Source: Cytobacillus sp. S13-E01
GTDB taxonomy: Bacteria; Bacillota; Bacilli; Bacillales; Bacillaceae_L
Reading direction: 5' to 3'
Length of the DNA: 64,000 nucleotides
Assembly: GCF_029193815.1 (NCBI RefSeq)
Contig: NZ_JARFVC010000015.1
Span: 1-64,000, forward strand
Shown here: positions 1-8,041 of the stretch, in pieces
Position numbering within the stretch: the first letter of the stretch is position 1
How the letters are laid out: every line of letters begins with the position of its first letter
Made by a program: the position numbers and the translations under genes
The notes under the pieces: model-generated
Seen by the model: only the letters and a program-made list of their open reading frames with translations
The model's database searches: none
What the model was told of the DNA's origin: nothing

Positions 1-449
<449 letters not shown>

Positions 450-674
450 AACATGAAAGGCGAAAGCGACTGTACAACCTCGACAAACACTGGAGGCTCC
501 GACGAAGAAGCGAGATCTTTCTTCTGAAGGAGGAGGTGATGTGGTCTAGAGGTTAGGAGCTGTAGCTGGACACTATCTTAGTTGAATGTCTAACGTTATC
601 TAGTTTTGAGAGAACGAATAATTCTCTTGAAAAAACTAGAAAATATATTATAATAGTAGTTGTCTTCAAAAAAA

Positions 675-791
<117 letters not shown>

Positions 792-800
792 TTGTAACAT

Positions 801-875
801 TCCACAGTAGCTCAGTGGTAGAGCTATCGGCTGTTAACCGATCGGTCGCAGGTTCGAGTCCTGCCTGTGGAGCCA
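801..875 (+). tRNA. tRNA-Asn (GTT)
   Basis: Full cloverleaf with anticodon GTT and encoded CCA. It is the first of 16 tRNAs in the trnD order. Confidence 0.96.
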
Positions 876-878
876 TTT

Positions 879-970
879 GGAGAGCTGTCCGAGTGGTCGA
901 AGGAGCACGATTGGAAATCGTGTAGGCGGTTACCACTGTCTCAAGGGTTCGAATCCCTTGCTCTCCGCCA
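879..970 (+). tRNA. tRNA-Ser (GGA)
   Basis: Class II tRNA with a long variable arm, anticodon GGA, acceptor GGAGAGC pairing with GCTCTCC, encoded CCA. Only 3 nt separate it from tRNA-Asn. Confidence 0.95.
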
Positions 971-1004
971 CTTTAAATATAATAGATTAGAATAGTATCA
1001 AAAA

Positions 1005-1079
1005 GGCCCATTGGTCAAGCGGTTAAGACACCGCCCTTTCACGGCGGTAACACGGGTTCGAATCCCGTATGGGTCACCA
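1005..1079 (+). tRNA. tRNA-Glu (TTC)
   Basis: Cloverleaf with anticodon TTC, T-loop GTTCGAATC and encoded CCA. Confidence 0.95.
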
Positions 1080-1150
1080 TTTAAACGGAAGGCATACTTA
1101 ATGCGCGACTTCCTGTCGCAACACAAGCATTTTCGCATTCTGTGCTACTC

Positions 1151-1226
1151 GGAGGATTAGCTCAGCTGGGAGAGCACCTGCCTTACAAGCAGGGGGTCGG
1201 CGGTTCGATCCCGTCATCCTCCACCA
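1151..1226 (+). tRNA. tRNA-Val (TAC)
   Basis: Cloverleaf with anticodon TAC, acceptor GGAGGAT pairing with ATCCTCC, encoded CCA. The 71-nt spacer before it has no recognised content. Confidence 0.95.
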
Positions 1227-1246
1227 TTTTATACTAATAATATTAT

Positions 1247-1323
<77 letters not shown>

Positions 1324-1326
1324 AAT

Positions 1327-1402
1327 GGTCCCGTGGTGTAGCGGTTAACATGCCTGCCTGTCACGCAGGAGATCGCCGGTTCGATCCCGGTCGGGACCGC
1401 CA
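1327..1402 (+). tRNA. tRNA-Asp (GTC)
   Basis: Cloverleaf with anticodon GTC, acceptor GGTCCCG pairing with CGGGACC, encoded CCA. Confidence 0.95.
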
Positions 1403-1409
1403 TTTTATT

Positions 1410-1431
1410 TAGTAGATCAATTGGTAGAGCA
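1410..1431 (+). pseudogene. degenerate tRNA D-arm remnant
   Basis: TAGATCAATTGGTAGAGCA resembles the D-arm of the neighbouring tRNAs (TAGCTCAGTTGGTAGAGCA) with two changes, but no anticodon arm or T-arm follows. The spacer it sits in is 159 nt, far longer than most spacers of this cluster. Probably the stub of a lost tRNA copy; too short to be certain. Confidence 0.45.
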
Positions 1432-1561
1432 TGCCCGATTAAGTATCTATTAATAATAATCAGTGTACTCAATGAGTTATTTCTTGAATTTGATATTTGA
1501 GGTGTCTACGAAGTATACTAATTAATCTTAGAGTTAAGTAATAGGAAATTAAATATTAAAT

Positions 1562-1634
1562 GGCTCAGTAGCTCAGTTGGTAGAGCAAAGGACTGAAAAT
1601 CCTTGTGTCGGCGGTTCGATTCCGTCCTGAGCCA
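1562..1634 (+). tRNA. tRNA-Phe (GAA)
   Basis: Cloverleaf with anticodon GAA, acceptor GGCTCAG pairing with CTGAGCC, discriminator A at 1634. The CCA is not fully encoded (CCT follows), so CCA must be added by the nucleotidyltransferase. Confidence 0.94.
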
Positions 1635-1659
1635 CCTTTTTAAATTCAAGAATATATTT

Positions 1660-1688
1660 GCCGGTGTAGCTCAGTTTGTAGAGCAATG
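1660..1688 (+). pseudogene. tRNA-Thr 5' remnant
   Basis: The first ~29 nt match the 5' end of the intact tRNA-Thr at 1882 with one change (TTTG for TTGG), then similarity stops before the anticodon. About 190 nt of AT-rich sequence with an imperfect inverted repeat (GATGTGG near 1754, CCACATC near 1804) follows before the intact gene. It looks like a broken duplicate of tRNA-Thr. Confidence 0.65.
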
Positions 1689-1881
1689 AGCGTTACATCA
1701 ATGAATATGCTACGAATTGTACACATCGAGCTGCTACTTGATTTAGCTTCCTGAGATGTGGACACATCAGAGTGTATTTCCACAAACTTTTTGTACTAAT
1801 CGAGCCACATCTTGAATAGCTTTTTGAGATTAGGACTACAAGTACCAACTATTAGAATTAGTAATTATACTTTCTTAGTTT

Positions 1882-1957
<76 letters not shown>

Positions 1958-1973
1958 TCTTTCCTTATAATGT

Positions 1974-2058
1974 GGAGGGGTAGCGAAGTGGCTAAACGCG
2001 GCGGACTGTAAATCCGCTCCCTCCGGGTTCGGCGGTTCGAATCCGTCCCCCTCCACCA
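1974..2058 (+). tRNA. tRNA-Tyr (GTA)
   Basis: Class II tRNA with a long variable arm and anticodon GTA, acceptor GGAGGGG pairing with CCCCTCC, encoded CCA. Confidence 0.95.
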
Positions 2059-2068
2059 TTATTTTAAT

Positions 2069-2142
2069 AGGGGCATAGTTTAAAGGTAGAACTGAGGTCT
2101 CCAAAACCTCCAGTGTGGGTTCGATTCCTACTGCCCCTGCCA
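2069..2142 (+). tRNA. tRNA-Trp (CCA)
   Basis: Cloverleaf with anticodon CCA, acceptor AGGGGCA pairing with TGCCCCT, encoded CCA tail. Confidence 0.94.
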
Positions 2143-2156
2143 ATTTTTTTGCTTAT

Positions 2157-2233
2157 GGCGGTTGTGGCGAAGTGGTTAACGCACCTGATTGTGGTTCAGG
2201 CATTCGTGGGTTCGATTCCCATCAGTCGCCCCA
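2157..2233 (+). tRNA. tRNA-His (GTG)
   Basis: Anticodon GTG with the extra 5' G (G-1) opposite C73 that histidyl-tRNA synthetase requires. The acceptor stem contains two G–U wobbles. CCA is encoded. Confidence 0.94.
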
Positions 2234-2259
2234 TAATTTTTAATTATTGAATTGGATAT

Positions 2260-2334
2260 TGGGCTATAGCCAAGCGGTAAGGCAACGGACTTTGACTCCG
2301 TCATGCGTTGGTTCGAATCCAGCTAGCCCAGCCA
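2260..2334 (+). tRNA. tRNA-Gln (TTG)
   Basis: Cloverleaf with anticodon TTG, acceptor TGGGCTA pairing with TAGCCCA, encoded CCA. Confidence 0.95.
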
Positions 2335-2337
2335 TTT

Positions 2338-2412
2338 GCGGAAGTAGTTCAGTGGTAGAACACCACCTTGCCAAGGTGGGGGTCGCGGGTTCGAATCCCG
2401 TCTTCCGCTCCA
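2338..2412 (+). tRNA. tRNA-Gly (GCC)
   Basis: Cloverleaf with anticodon GCC, acceptor GCGGAAG, encoded CCA. Only 3 nt follow tRNA-Gln. Confidence 0.95.
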
Positions 2413-2414
2413 GT

Positions 2415-2488
<74 letters not shown>

Positions 2489-2515
2489 AAAAATTAAAGA
2501 CCACCTTATTAACAT

Positions 2516-2601
2516 GCCGGGGTGGCGGAACTGGCAGACGCACAGGACTTAAAATCCTGCGGTAGGTGACTACCGTACCGGTTCGATTCCGGTCCTCGGC
2601 A
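2516..2601 (+). tRNA. tRNA-Leu (TAA)
   Basis: Class II tRNA with a long variable arm, anticodon TAA, acceptor GCCGGGG pairing with CCTCGGC, discriminator A at 2601. CCA is not encoded. Confidence 0.94.
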
Positions 2602-2642
2602 TATTTTCAACTAGAAATACACAGTAAATATTACCATATTTT

Positions 2643-2724
2643 GCCGGTGTGGCGGAATTGGCAGACGCGCACGACTCAAAATCGTGTTCCTTCTGGAGTG
2701 TCGGTTCGACCCCGACCACCGGTA
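2643..2724 (+). tRNA. tRNA-Leu (CAA), hybrid gene carrying attL
   Basis: Class II tRNA, anticodon CAA, discriminator A at 2724, CCA not encoded. This is the integration target of the downstream element. Everything from the anticodon stem to the 3' end is repeated at 18,730–18,784, so the present 3' half should have come in with the element and restored the gene. The acceptor stem begins with a G–U pair. Confidence 0.93.
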
Positions 2725-2726
2725 TC
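2672..2726 (+). repeat. attL of the 16-kb element
   Basis: 29 bp (2672–2700) are identical to 18,730–18,758. Identity continues to 2726 with only two differences (T2701 against C18759, A2716 against G18774), which are partners in the T-stem. The tyrosine integrase gene begins 115 bp downstream, as expected at an att site. Confidence 0.92.
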
Positions 2727-2754
2727 ATATTACAGCTAAAAACGCTGATAAATC

Positions 2755-2787
2755 AAGCTTTGCACTATATGTGCAGAGCTTTTTTTA
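2755..2787 (+). terminator. terminator after the tRNA operon, supplied by the element
   Basis: AAGCTTTGCAC and GTGCAGAGCTT form a stem followed by a T run. It lies between attL and the integrase, so it ends tRNA readthrough before the element. Confidence 0.75.
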
Positions 2788-2840
2788 TTTTTATCACACA
2801 CTACAGATTTACCACTAATAATGTGCGGGGGTAGTGTGCA

Positions 2841-3770
2841 ATGGCTAAAAAAAGAAGAACTTTATTATCCGAAGACGAAATCAAAATAGCAACAAAGTCC
2901 TCATATGTAACCACAAACGAAGAAGCTTATAAATTATTTTTCGATGATTGTAAGCTTAGAAATTTACGACCCCATACTTTGAAATACTATCGTGAGCAGT
3001 TTCAAGCAATCAAAATGAATTTGGTAACCATGACAGAAAACGATATTAAAAACCTAATTTTAAATATGCAGCACTCGGGTTTAAAAGTAACGTCTATCAA
3101 TTCAAGATTGCGAGCTTTACGGAGTTTCTACAACTTCCTTCATAAGAATAAACACATCAAAAGAAATCCAATGGCTAACATAAAGCTTTTGAAAGAGCGT
3201 AAACAAGCAGTTAATTCACTTTCACAAGACCAACTACAATTATTATTTTCGCTATGTGATACAAAAACTTTTGTCGGCTTAAGAGATTACACAATCTTAA
3301 TGTTATTCGTTGATACTGGTATTCGGCTCAATGAATTAGCTGGTATTGAAATATCAGATGTAAAAGAAAGCTCAATATTGATACGACAAACCAAAACATA
3401 TTTTGAACGATTGCTACCGATAAGCAAAAAGATGAAAGAACAACTTGATATTTATATGAAGATACGAGGAAGGGCAGATACTGAAGCGCTATTTATCAAT
3501 CAAGATGGAGGAGCTTTGAAACCTAGGAGCATACAAAATCGAATTGAACATTACGCAAAACTATCAGAAATTGACGGAGTTCGTGTTTCCTGTCATACCC
3601 TAAGACACACTCATGCTAGGTTGTTTATACAAAATGGTGGGTCAGCATTTCATTTACAATCGACACTTGGTCATACATCAATGGAAATCACAAAACGATA
3701 TGTAAATTTATTTGCTACAGACATTGCAGAAAGCCATAAGAAGTACACACCATTAAAGAATTTGTTTTGA
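2841..3770 (+). CDS. tyrosine recombinase / integrase
   Basis: A 309-residue site-specific recombinase that would integrate and excise the element at tRNA-Leu. The N-terminal SAM-like core-binding domain lies at about 25–110 and the catalytic domain at about 125–300, with R162, K185, H252, R255 (HTLRHTHARL), H278 (LGHTS) and nucleophile Y287. Length is typical of the XerC/XerD-like phage integrase family. The start ATG at 2841 follows GGGGGTAGTGTGCA. It lies next to attL. A related but broken integrase lies just past attR at 18,916; the two share the block DDC-LRNLR-HT-KYYR. Confidence 0.95.
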   Translation: MAKKRRTLLSEDEIKIATKSSYVTTNEEAYKLFFDDCKLRNLRPHTLKYYREQFQAIKMNLVTMTENDIKNLILNMQHSGLKVTSINSRLRALRSFYNFLHKNKHIKRNPMANIKLLKERKQAVNSLSQDQLQLLFSLCDTKTFVGLRDYTILMLFVDTGIRLNELAGIEISDVKESSILIRQTKTYFERLLPISKKMKEQLDIYMKIRGRADTEALFINQDGGALKPRSIQNRIEHYAKLSEIDGVRVSCHTLRHTHARLFIQNGGSAFHLQSTLGHTSMEITKRYVNLFATDIAESHKKYTPLKNLF

Positions 3771-3839
3771 TAACAAATGCAAATAGGTAGTTTAGAGCCA
3801 CGCTGATTTATGTTAGTATCATTTAGTTTACAAAATAAA

Positions 3840-3877
3840 GAACGCTCCCCACAGTTTGCAGACCCAAGGGAACGTTC
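3840..3877. other. hairpin between integrase and next gene
   Basis: GAACGCTCCC and GGGAACGTTC form a 9–10 bp stem around an 18-nt loop. No clear T run follows on either strand, so a terminator role is uncertain. Confidence 0.5.
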
Positions 3878-3938
3878 ACAAAATAGCAACTTCATTTTAG
3901 CATGATTGCTTGATGAAGTCCAAAGGAGACATTTACAA

Positions 3939-4979
3939 ATGACGGAATTGAATGGAATTGTAAAAAGACGTAAGACCTCGGATTATGCACAAATCCACAA
4001 CACTGCTCTACAACAGCTCGAAGATATTAGGTCAATCGGTTTAATATCACATTTAATGTCATTACCAGAAAGCTGGGTAATAAGTAAAATGCAACTTTAT
4101 AGCAAGTTTGGTCGAGGTCCGATAACCAATGCAATCAAGGAGCTTGAAGCTAAAAAATATTGGGTGACAATCAAATATCGTGAAGGGAAAAAGACCTTTT
4201 ATTACTACAACGTCAGTGACGTAGCTTTTGACGATACTGAGGTGTTAGCAATGATTTGGGAGGTAAAGGGTGCAGGGTTTAAAATACTCGCAATATCGCA
4301 AAGCTTTCAACATTTAGTTTCAATTGGTGAAAATCGACAGCCCAAAGGGTCTGACGAAACGCAAGACCCTTCTGAAATTGTGAGTTCTTCAATTGTTGGT
4401 TCTCAACAATTGACGGTCAACAATTCACCATCAACAGTTGAAAATCAACAGGTAATAAATAAAGAAGTTAAAAAAGAAACAAAGAAAAATAAAAAAACTA
4501 AAAACAAACATTCAAATACATATTTTGAAGAAGAAGGAAATGCAGAAAGCCAACCTAAAGGTAAATTAAAATTTCAATCCGATTTTTCAAATGATGAAAT
4601 AATCGAGGCGAAAAAATTTATCGCTCCACAAATGATTGAAACATTTAATGATTTAGTTTTGTCAGATGAATTTAAAGACAGAATTATTTGTTACATGGCT
4701 ATGGCTGGAATGAAATACATATCAGCTTCTGAAATCCGTAAAAAACATTTAGAGATTGAGCGTGGTAAAAAACATATTGCAGACAAAGCTTTTTATATCG
4801 TTAAAGGCGTTTTGCTTAATCGTCACAGTGCGAATGGCGACCAATTGGAGTATTCCCTTGAAAAGGCGAAGAAACAGCAACAGGAACAAAAAGCTCAACG
4901 AGAAAAGGAAATGTTACATCGTATGTTGCATGGCACAGAAGAGCGAACAGTTCCTTTCTATAATTGGCTTGAAGAGTAA
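3939..4979 (+). CDS. winged-helix replication-type protein (DnaD/RepA-like N-terminus)
   Basis: 346 residues. ATG 3939 is chosen because AAAGGAGA at 3922 precedes it; an earlier in-frame start at 3906 has no such site. Residues about 15–100 resemble the winged-helix domain of phage and plasmid initiators (LISHLMSLPESW, then ITNAIKELEAKKYW). The middle (about 140–205) is low-complexity, rich in Ser, Asn and Lys. The C-terminal ~140 residues are helical with a Gln/Lys/Glu-rich tail. The role in element replication is inferred from the fold-like pattern and position; a transcription factor is possible. Confidence 0.6.
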   Translation: MTELNGIVKRRKTSDYAQIHNTALQQLEDIRSIGLISHLMSLPESWVISKMQLYSKFGRGPITNAIKELEAKKYWVTIKYREGKKTFYYYNVSDVAFDDTEVLAMIWEVKGAGFKILAISQSFQHLVSIGENRQPKGSDETQDPSEIVSSSIVGSQQLTVNNSPSTVENQQVINKEVKKETKKNKKTKNKHSNTYFEEEGNAESQPKGKLKFQSDFSNDEIIEAKKFIAPQMIETFNDLVLSDEFKDRIICYMAMAGMKYISASEIRKKHLEIERGKKHIADKAFYIVKGVLLNRHSANGDQLEYSLEKAKKQQQEQKAQREKEMLHRMLHGTEERTVPFYNWLEE

Positions 4980-5045
4980 ATCGTGTGGATCAACTCAATA
5001 CGTTCGCAAAATCATTAAGGTCATTAGATATTGCCTTGAATTTTA

Positions 5046-5098
5046 GGGTCGTTTGAAACGACCTTGAATAAACGCCCAGCTTTGCATTTAGTTGGGCG
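5046..5098 (+). terminator. double hairpin after the winged-helix gene
   Basis: Two stems in tandem: GGGTCG/CGACC at 5046–5063 and CGCCCAGC/GTTGGGCG at 5073–5098. Neither has a strong T run, so termination is plausible but not certain. Confidence 0.5.
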
Positions 5099-5182
5099 TA
5101 CTATACGAAACTATTACAATATCAATTTACTATCAAAGCTGACACATTCAGTGCGTTTTGGTGACGAAATGGGGAGTATACA

Positions 5183-5734
5183 ATGGGGAAGAAAATTAAA
5201 TATACAATTTTAGGTTTGCTTTGTATCGTTATGGTAGGAGTCATTGGTTACGAATTTTGGAATGGCATATTTCCGTATGATGAAGAGGAAGCGAAACTTG
5301 CTGAGTTTAGAAAAGAGCGTGCTGAGAAAAGGGCGAAGTATTATGCAGAAAAAGAAAAAGAGTCCAAGGTCATTAGCAATGACCTCGAAAAAGAGTTTCC
5401 TTCCGTTATATCCGAATATGCAGTGCAAGATGCCATCCATAAAATGAGCCATCAGAAAATAAAAGCCGAGGACGGCAAGAAATGGGGCAGCCTACAAATT
5501 ACCGATGAACGAATTGCAAGGCTGATTGAAGTGGTTAAACATAACCAAGGAAGATATGAAGACCCACAATTATATTTAAATATCTTGGAACGGTGGCAAG
5601 CTGGGGATTTTTCACAAGCTGATGAAGACCACAACGATATCTGGAATTTACAAGGTGGCACAGTAGGGAAAGCAACTGGAGTGTTATCGGAAAAGGAAGA
5701 AGCTGAATATGTAAAGCGTAATTTTGAAAATTAA
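5183..5734 (+). CDS. small membrane-anchored protein of unknown function
   Basis: 183 residues. One N-terminal membrane segment (about 8–26, YTILGLLCIVMVGVIGYEFW) is followed by a highly charged Lys/Glu-rich helix (about 35–75) and a soluble domain. The site GGGGAG lies 5' of ATG 5183. No family recognised. The N-in anchor with an external charged domain would fit a surface or secreted role, which is inference only. Confidence 0.6.
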   Translation: MGKKIKYTILGLLCIVMVGVIGYEFWNGIFPYDEEEAKLAEFRKERAEKRAKYYAEKEKESKVISNDLEKEFPSVISEYAVQDAIHKMSHQKIKAEDGKKWGSLQITDERIARLIEVVKHNQGRYEDPQLYLNILERWQAGDFSQADEDHNDIWNLQGGTVGKATGVLSEKEEAEYVKRNFEN

Positions 5735-5758
5735 TATTCAATTTTAGTTATAAATATA

Positions 5759-5783
5759 AGGGTGTATATTAAATATACACCCT
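5759..5783. terminator. bidirectional terminator
   Basis: The near-perfect palindrome AGGGTGTATATT–A–AATATACACCCT between two converging genes is followed on the + strand by an AT-rich run with Ts. Confidence 0.7.
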
Positions 5784-5803
5784 AGTAAATTTTTTATTTT
5801 ATA

Positions 5804-6175
5804 TCAAAAAACTGGCATTTCATCTTCACAATCATCATCTGAGTATTTTGCTAACATTTCTTTTTCCCATTTTTCAGCTTCTTCTTCTGGGTCGTTTTTA
5901 AAATATCTTGTAACACCCATATAATTTTCAAAGCCAAATCCCATATACATCATATCGTGATAAGGATAATGCTTTTTGATTTCATTTTTAAATTCTTCTG
6001 ATACTCCAGAAGCTACTTTTACATATCTAGCTTCTTTTGGTATATCTATATTCTTAGGAAAAGCAACATCATCTTTATAATAAACGTCTTTGTCCGTTAA
6101 AATCTGATTTTCTGGCTTTTCCATAATAGTAAATGCTTTTGCAACGTTATCTAAAACTTTTTGTAAATCTGTCAT
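5804..6175 (-). CDS. small acidic protein of unknown function
   Basis: 123 residues. The start at 6175 is chosen for the GGAGGATTT site just upstream (6183–6190 on this strand); a longer frame to 6253 would read through the promoter. The protein starts MTDLQKVLDNVAKAF and ends in an acidic tail (SDDDCEDEMPVF). No family recognised. It is transcribed away from the gene at 6330, and the sequence between them holds two promoters. Its promoter (6208–6246) belongs to a module found three times in the element. Confidence 0.65.
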   Translation of the reverse strand: MTDLQKVLDNVAKAFTIMEKPENQILTDKDVYYKDDVAFPKNIDIPKEARYVKVASGVSEEFKNEIKKHYPYHDMMYMGFGFENYMGVTRYFKNDPEEEAEKWEKEMLAKYSDDDCEDEMPVF

Positions 6176-6207
6176 AATAATAAATCCTCCAATTAATTTG
6201 TTTGTTG

Positions 6208-6246
6208 TTACAATGTCATTGTATTGTGATTGGAAAATGTGTAAGG
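6208..6246 (-). promoter_or_regulatory. shared 39-bp promoter module, copy 1
   Basis: Read on the minus strand it has CTTACA, a 16-nt spacer, TACAAT, then ATTGTAA, with the same spacing as copies at 8165–8203 and 16,743–16,781. The outer ends TTACA and TGTAA form an inverted repeat around the promoter. It drives the gene at 5804–6175. Confidence 0.6.
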
Positions 6247-6269
6247 CAGCCAATAAAATATTTTTAAAT

Positions 6270-6298
6270 TTGTCCTAATCGTTAGCGATTAGTATAAT
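6270..6298 (+). promoter_or_regulatory. promoter with palindromic operator
   Basis: TTGTCC (−35-like, 6270–6275), a 17-bp spacer and TATAAT (6293–6298). The spacer is almost wholly filled by the palindrome CTAATC–GTTAGC–GATTAG (6275–6292). A repressor bound there would occlude RNA polymerase. The regulator is unknown. It drives the gene at 6330. Confidence 0.65.
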
Positions 6299-6329
6299 AG
6301 TAATATATTGGCAATAGGGAGCTGAAGAA

Positions 6330-6668
6330 ATGCAAAATATCGGAGTAGAATTTAAGTTAAGAGTTTACAGCCAACGTTGGGGGCATAGGGACAATTACAA
6401 CCTAACAAAAACAGAAAATGGCTGGGCAATCACAACAAATAAATTGAGAGGTCTTGAAAGCGACAAACATGGAAGTCCTGGCATTGAAAAAGCTTTTACT
6501 TCTGAGTCGATTTCATACCCTCATGATATTGGATATTTCTTATCGGATATTTGGGACGCTTCACAAAACAGAAGTGTTGAGGAAGTTCAAGGGTATTTTG
6601 ACCAATTAGCAGACTGGATTTCTAAAACGGAAGAAAGTAAGCCGAATTTCGGACCTTTACATCTATAA
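6330..6668 (+). CDS. small protein of unknown function
   Basis: 112 residues, start ATG 6330 after GGGAGCTGAAGAA. Its sequence (EFKLRVYSQRWGHRDNYNL at the start, YFDQLADWISKTEE near the end) recalls small cassette or immunity-type proteins found in integrons and genomic islands, but I cannot name a family with certainty. It is a single-gene unit with its own operator-controlled promoter and terminator, which fits an accessory or regulatory role. Confidence 0.6.
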   Translation: MQNIGVEFKLRVYSQRWGHRDNYNLTKTENGWAITTNKLRGLESDKHGSPGIEKAFTSESISYPHDIGYFLSDIWDASQNRSVEEVQGYFDQLADWISKTEESKPNFGPLHL

Positions 6669-6678
6669 ACGCTAAACG

Positions 6679-6707
6679 ACCATAGTCAATCACTGGCTAT
6701 GGTTTTT
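6679..6707 (+). terminator. terminator of the 6330 gene
   Basis: ACCATAG/CTATGGT stem with an 11-nt loop, followed by TTTTT. Confidence 0.75.
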
Positions 6708-6736
6708 ATTATTTGAATAGGAAAGATCATAACGAA

Positions 6737-6767
6737 AACAAAAACACCAGCTCGAATGAACTGGTGT
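6737..6767 (-). terminator. terminator of the leftward small-gene operon
   Basis: ACACCAG/CTGGTGT stem; on the minus strand it is followed by a T run (AAAA at 6740–6743 on the + strand). It sits just past the stop of the gene at 6773. Confidence 0.75.
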
Positions 6768-6772
6768 CATTT

Positions 6773-7045
6773 TTATAAACTTTCTTTTTCAACTTCGTCT
6801 TTAGCTCTCGCCCATTTTTCCCCATGAAGATTGATGCCATTTAATTCGTACTCTTTTAAAAGTTGATATAGCTCAACGAATAAAGAATGCTCATGAACTT
6901 TGTTATTGTAGTCAAAGAATACTTGAAATTGAAAAGCTTCAGAAGTAACTGATACAAAAACATCTTCAATACCATCTACAACAGTTAATAATTTAGCAAA
7001 CTCATAAGCTTCTTTTCGATTGCTCGTCCAAACAGTTTCAGCCAT
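6773..7045 (-). CDS. small protein, last gene of leftward operon
   Basis: 90 residues from ATG 7045, which has GGAGGTGT just upstream; three extra residues to 7054 lack support. Sequence MAETVWTSNRKEAYEFAK, acidic overall, no known family seen. It is the fourth gene of the operon running from 7784 leftward. Confidence 0.6.
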   Translation of the reverse strand: MAETVWTSNRKEAYEFAKLLTVVDGIEDVFVSVTSEAFQFQVFFDYNNKVHEHSLFVELYQLLKEYELNGINLHGEKWARAKDEVEKESL

Positions 7046-7076
7046 TAATAACACCTCCTATTATTATTGTACTCTC

Positions 7077-7298
7077 TCAATTACAAATTCCAAAGCTACT
7101 AGAGTAATTTTTTTCAATAAATTTATATCCGTTTAATTCAGCAATATCTCGCTCCAGTTCCTCAGTCAATTCAAACATATAGCATTGATATTTTTCATTT
7201 TCTCGATTTCTTGTAGAATATAAAAAGTTATGATTTCTTTTCACAAGCTCCACGAACAGTGATTTCTTGTAAACGACTTTAACTGGCTTAGCCATCAT
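7077..7298 (-). CDS. small protein of leftward operon
   Basis: 73 residues, basic N-terminus (MMAKPVKVVYKKSLFVEL). The start codon overlaps the stop of the upstream helix-turn-helix gene in an ATGA-type junction, with GGGAGG in the end of that gene, which indicates translational coupling. The block SLFVEL also occurs in the protein at 6773, but the rest differs. No family recognised. Confidence 0.6.
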   Translation of the reverse strand: MMAKPVKVVYKKSLFVELVKRNHNFLYSTRNRENEKYQCYMFELTEELERDIAELNGYKFIEKNYSSSFGICN

Positions 7299-7543
7299 TC
7301 AACCTCCCAAGGACGATATTTTGCTCTTAATTCAATTAATTCTTCTTTCTTATCAAGCAAATCTTGTTTGAAAAATATCGAAATGGCTCCAGATTTCTTA
7401 AGTGGTGTAAGCTTACCCTTTTTAACCATTTGATTTAATCTAGCTCTTGATACTCCTAAAATTTCTAAAGCTTCTGATGTAGTACAACTTTCTTCAATTA
7501 TAAGTTTCCTCAAATCTAAAGCTTGAACTGCGTAAATTTCCAT
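7295..7543 (-). CDS. MerR/excisionase-type helix-turn-helix protein
   Basis: 82 residues. A helix-turn-helix is readable at about 20–45 (TTSEALEILGVSRARLNQMVKKGKL), the pattern of excisionase and MerR-like DNA-binding domains, followed by a β-hairpin wing (LKKSGAISIFF) and a charged helix. In an integrated element it is the best candidate for a recombination directionality factor or for the regulator of the divergent promoters. Start ATG 7543 follows GGTGAAG. Confidence 0.65.
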   Translation of the reverse strand: MEIYAVQALDLRKLIIEESCTTSEALEILGVSRARLNQMVKKGKLTPLKKSGAISIFFKQDLLDKKEELIELRAKYRPWEVE

Positions 7544-7544
7544 T

Positions 7545-7784
7545 TTACTTCACCAACTCGTCAAGCACTTGCGCTGCTTTATAATCGTACTTTTCGATTT
7601 CATCAATTAAATAAATAGCTTCTTTTTCTTTCATCGCTTCAGCTAGAGTCTGCAAATCTTTCAATATGTAATACGGACTTTCACTATCACATAAGCCTTC
7701 CAAGAACATTAAAAATACGGCTCTGTCCTCATTGTAATGTGATATTAAAGCTGATACTGATTGTTTAACAAAATTTTTGTTCAA
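7545..7784 (-). CDS. small helical protein, first gene of leftward operon
   Basis: 79 residues from TTG 7784, chosen because GGGAG lies 7–8 nt upstream; the frame is open to an ATG at 7814 with no ribosome site. Sequence rich in Leu, Glu and Lys, predicted all-helical, no known family seen. It lies 1 nt from the helix-turn-helix gene, so the two are co-transcribed. Confidence 0.55.
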   Translation of the reverse strand: MNKNFVKQSVSALISHYNEDRAVFLMFLEGLCDSESPYYILKDLQTLAEAMKEKEAIYLIDEIEKYDYKAAQVLDELVK

Positions 7785-7878
7785 ATCATTCACTCCCAAT
7801 ATATGTAAATTCATCTATTACTTTACTATAATAGCAGGACTAACTGATTTCTCAACTATAAATAAAGCTACTTTCTAG

Positions 7879-8003
7879 TGAGCAAAAAATGCTCAACAGA
7901 TTGAGAGTAAAAAAATTTTTGATGAGCAAAAATTGCTCATTAGATAAAATCTGATGTTTAAAAATTGCTCAACAAAATGGATCTGATGAGCAAAAACTGC
8001 TCA
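7879..8003. repeat. four palindromic iteron-like boxes
   Basis: The 17-bp palindrome TGAGCA–AAAAN–TGCTCA occurs at 7879–7895, 7923–7939 and 7987–8003, with a half-degenerate copy (TGTTTA…TGCTCA) at 7955–7971. Starts are spaced 44, 32 and 32 bp, i.e. close to whole helical turns. They lie in the divergent region between the leftward operon and the replication genes. Typical of initiator-binding iterons or of a multi-site operator. Confidence 0.75.
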
Positions 8004-8041
8004 CAGTTTATATAACATTAAAATAACATATTAGATAACAT

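Noticed and set aside
7879..8003. CRISPR array
   Set aside because: The repeats are 17-bp palindromes at 32–44 bp spacing, without uniform unique spacers or cas genes; they fit iterons or operators.
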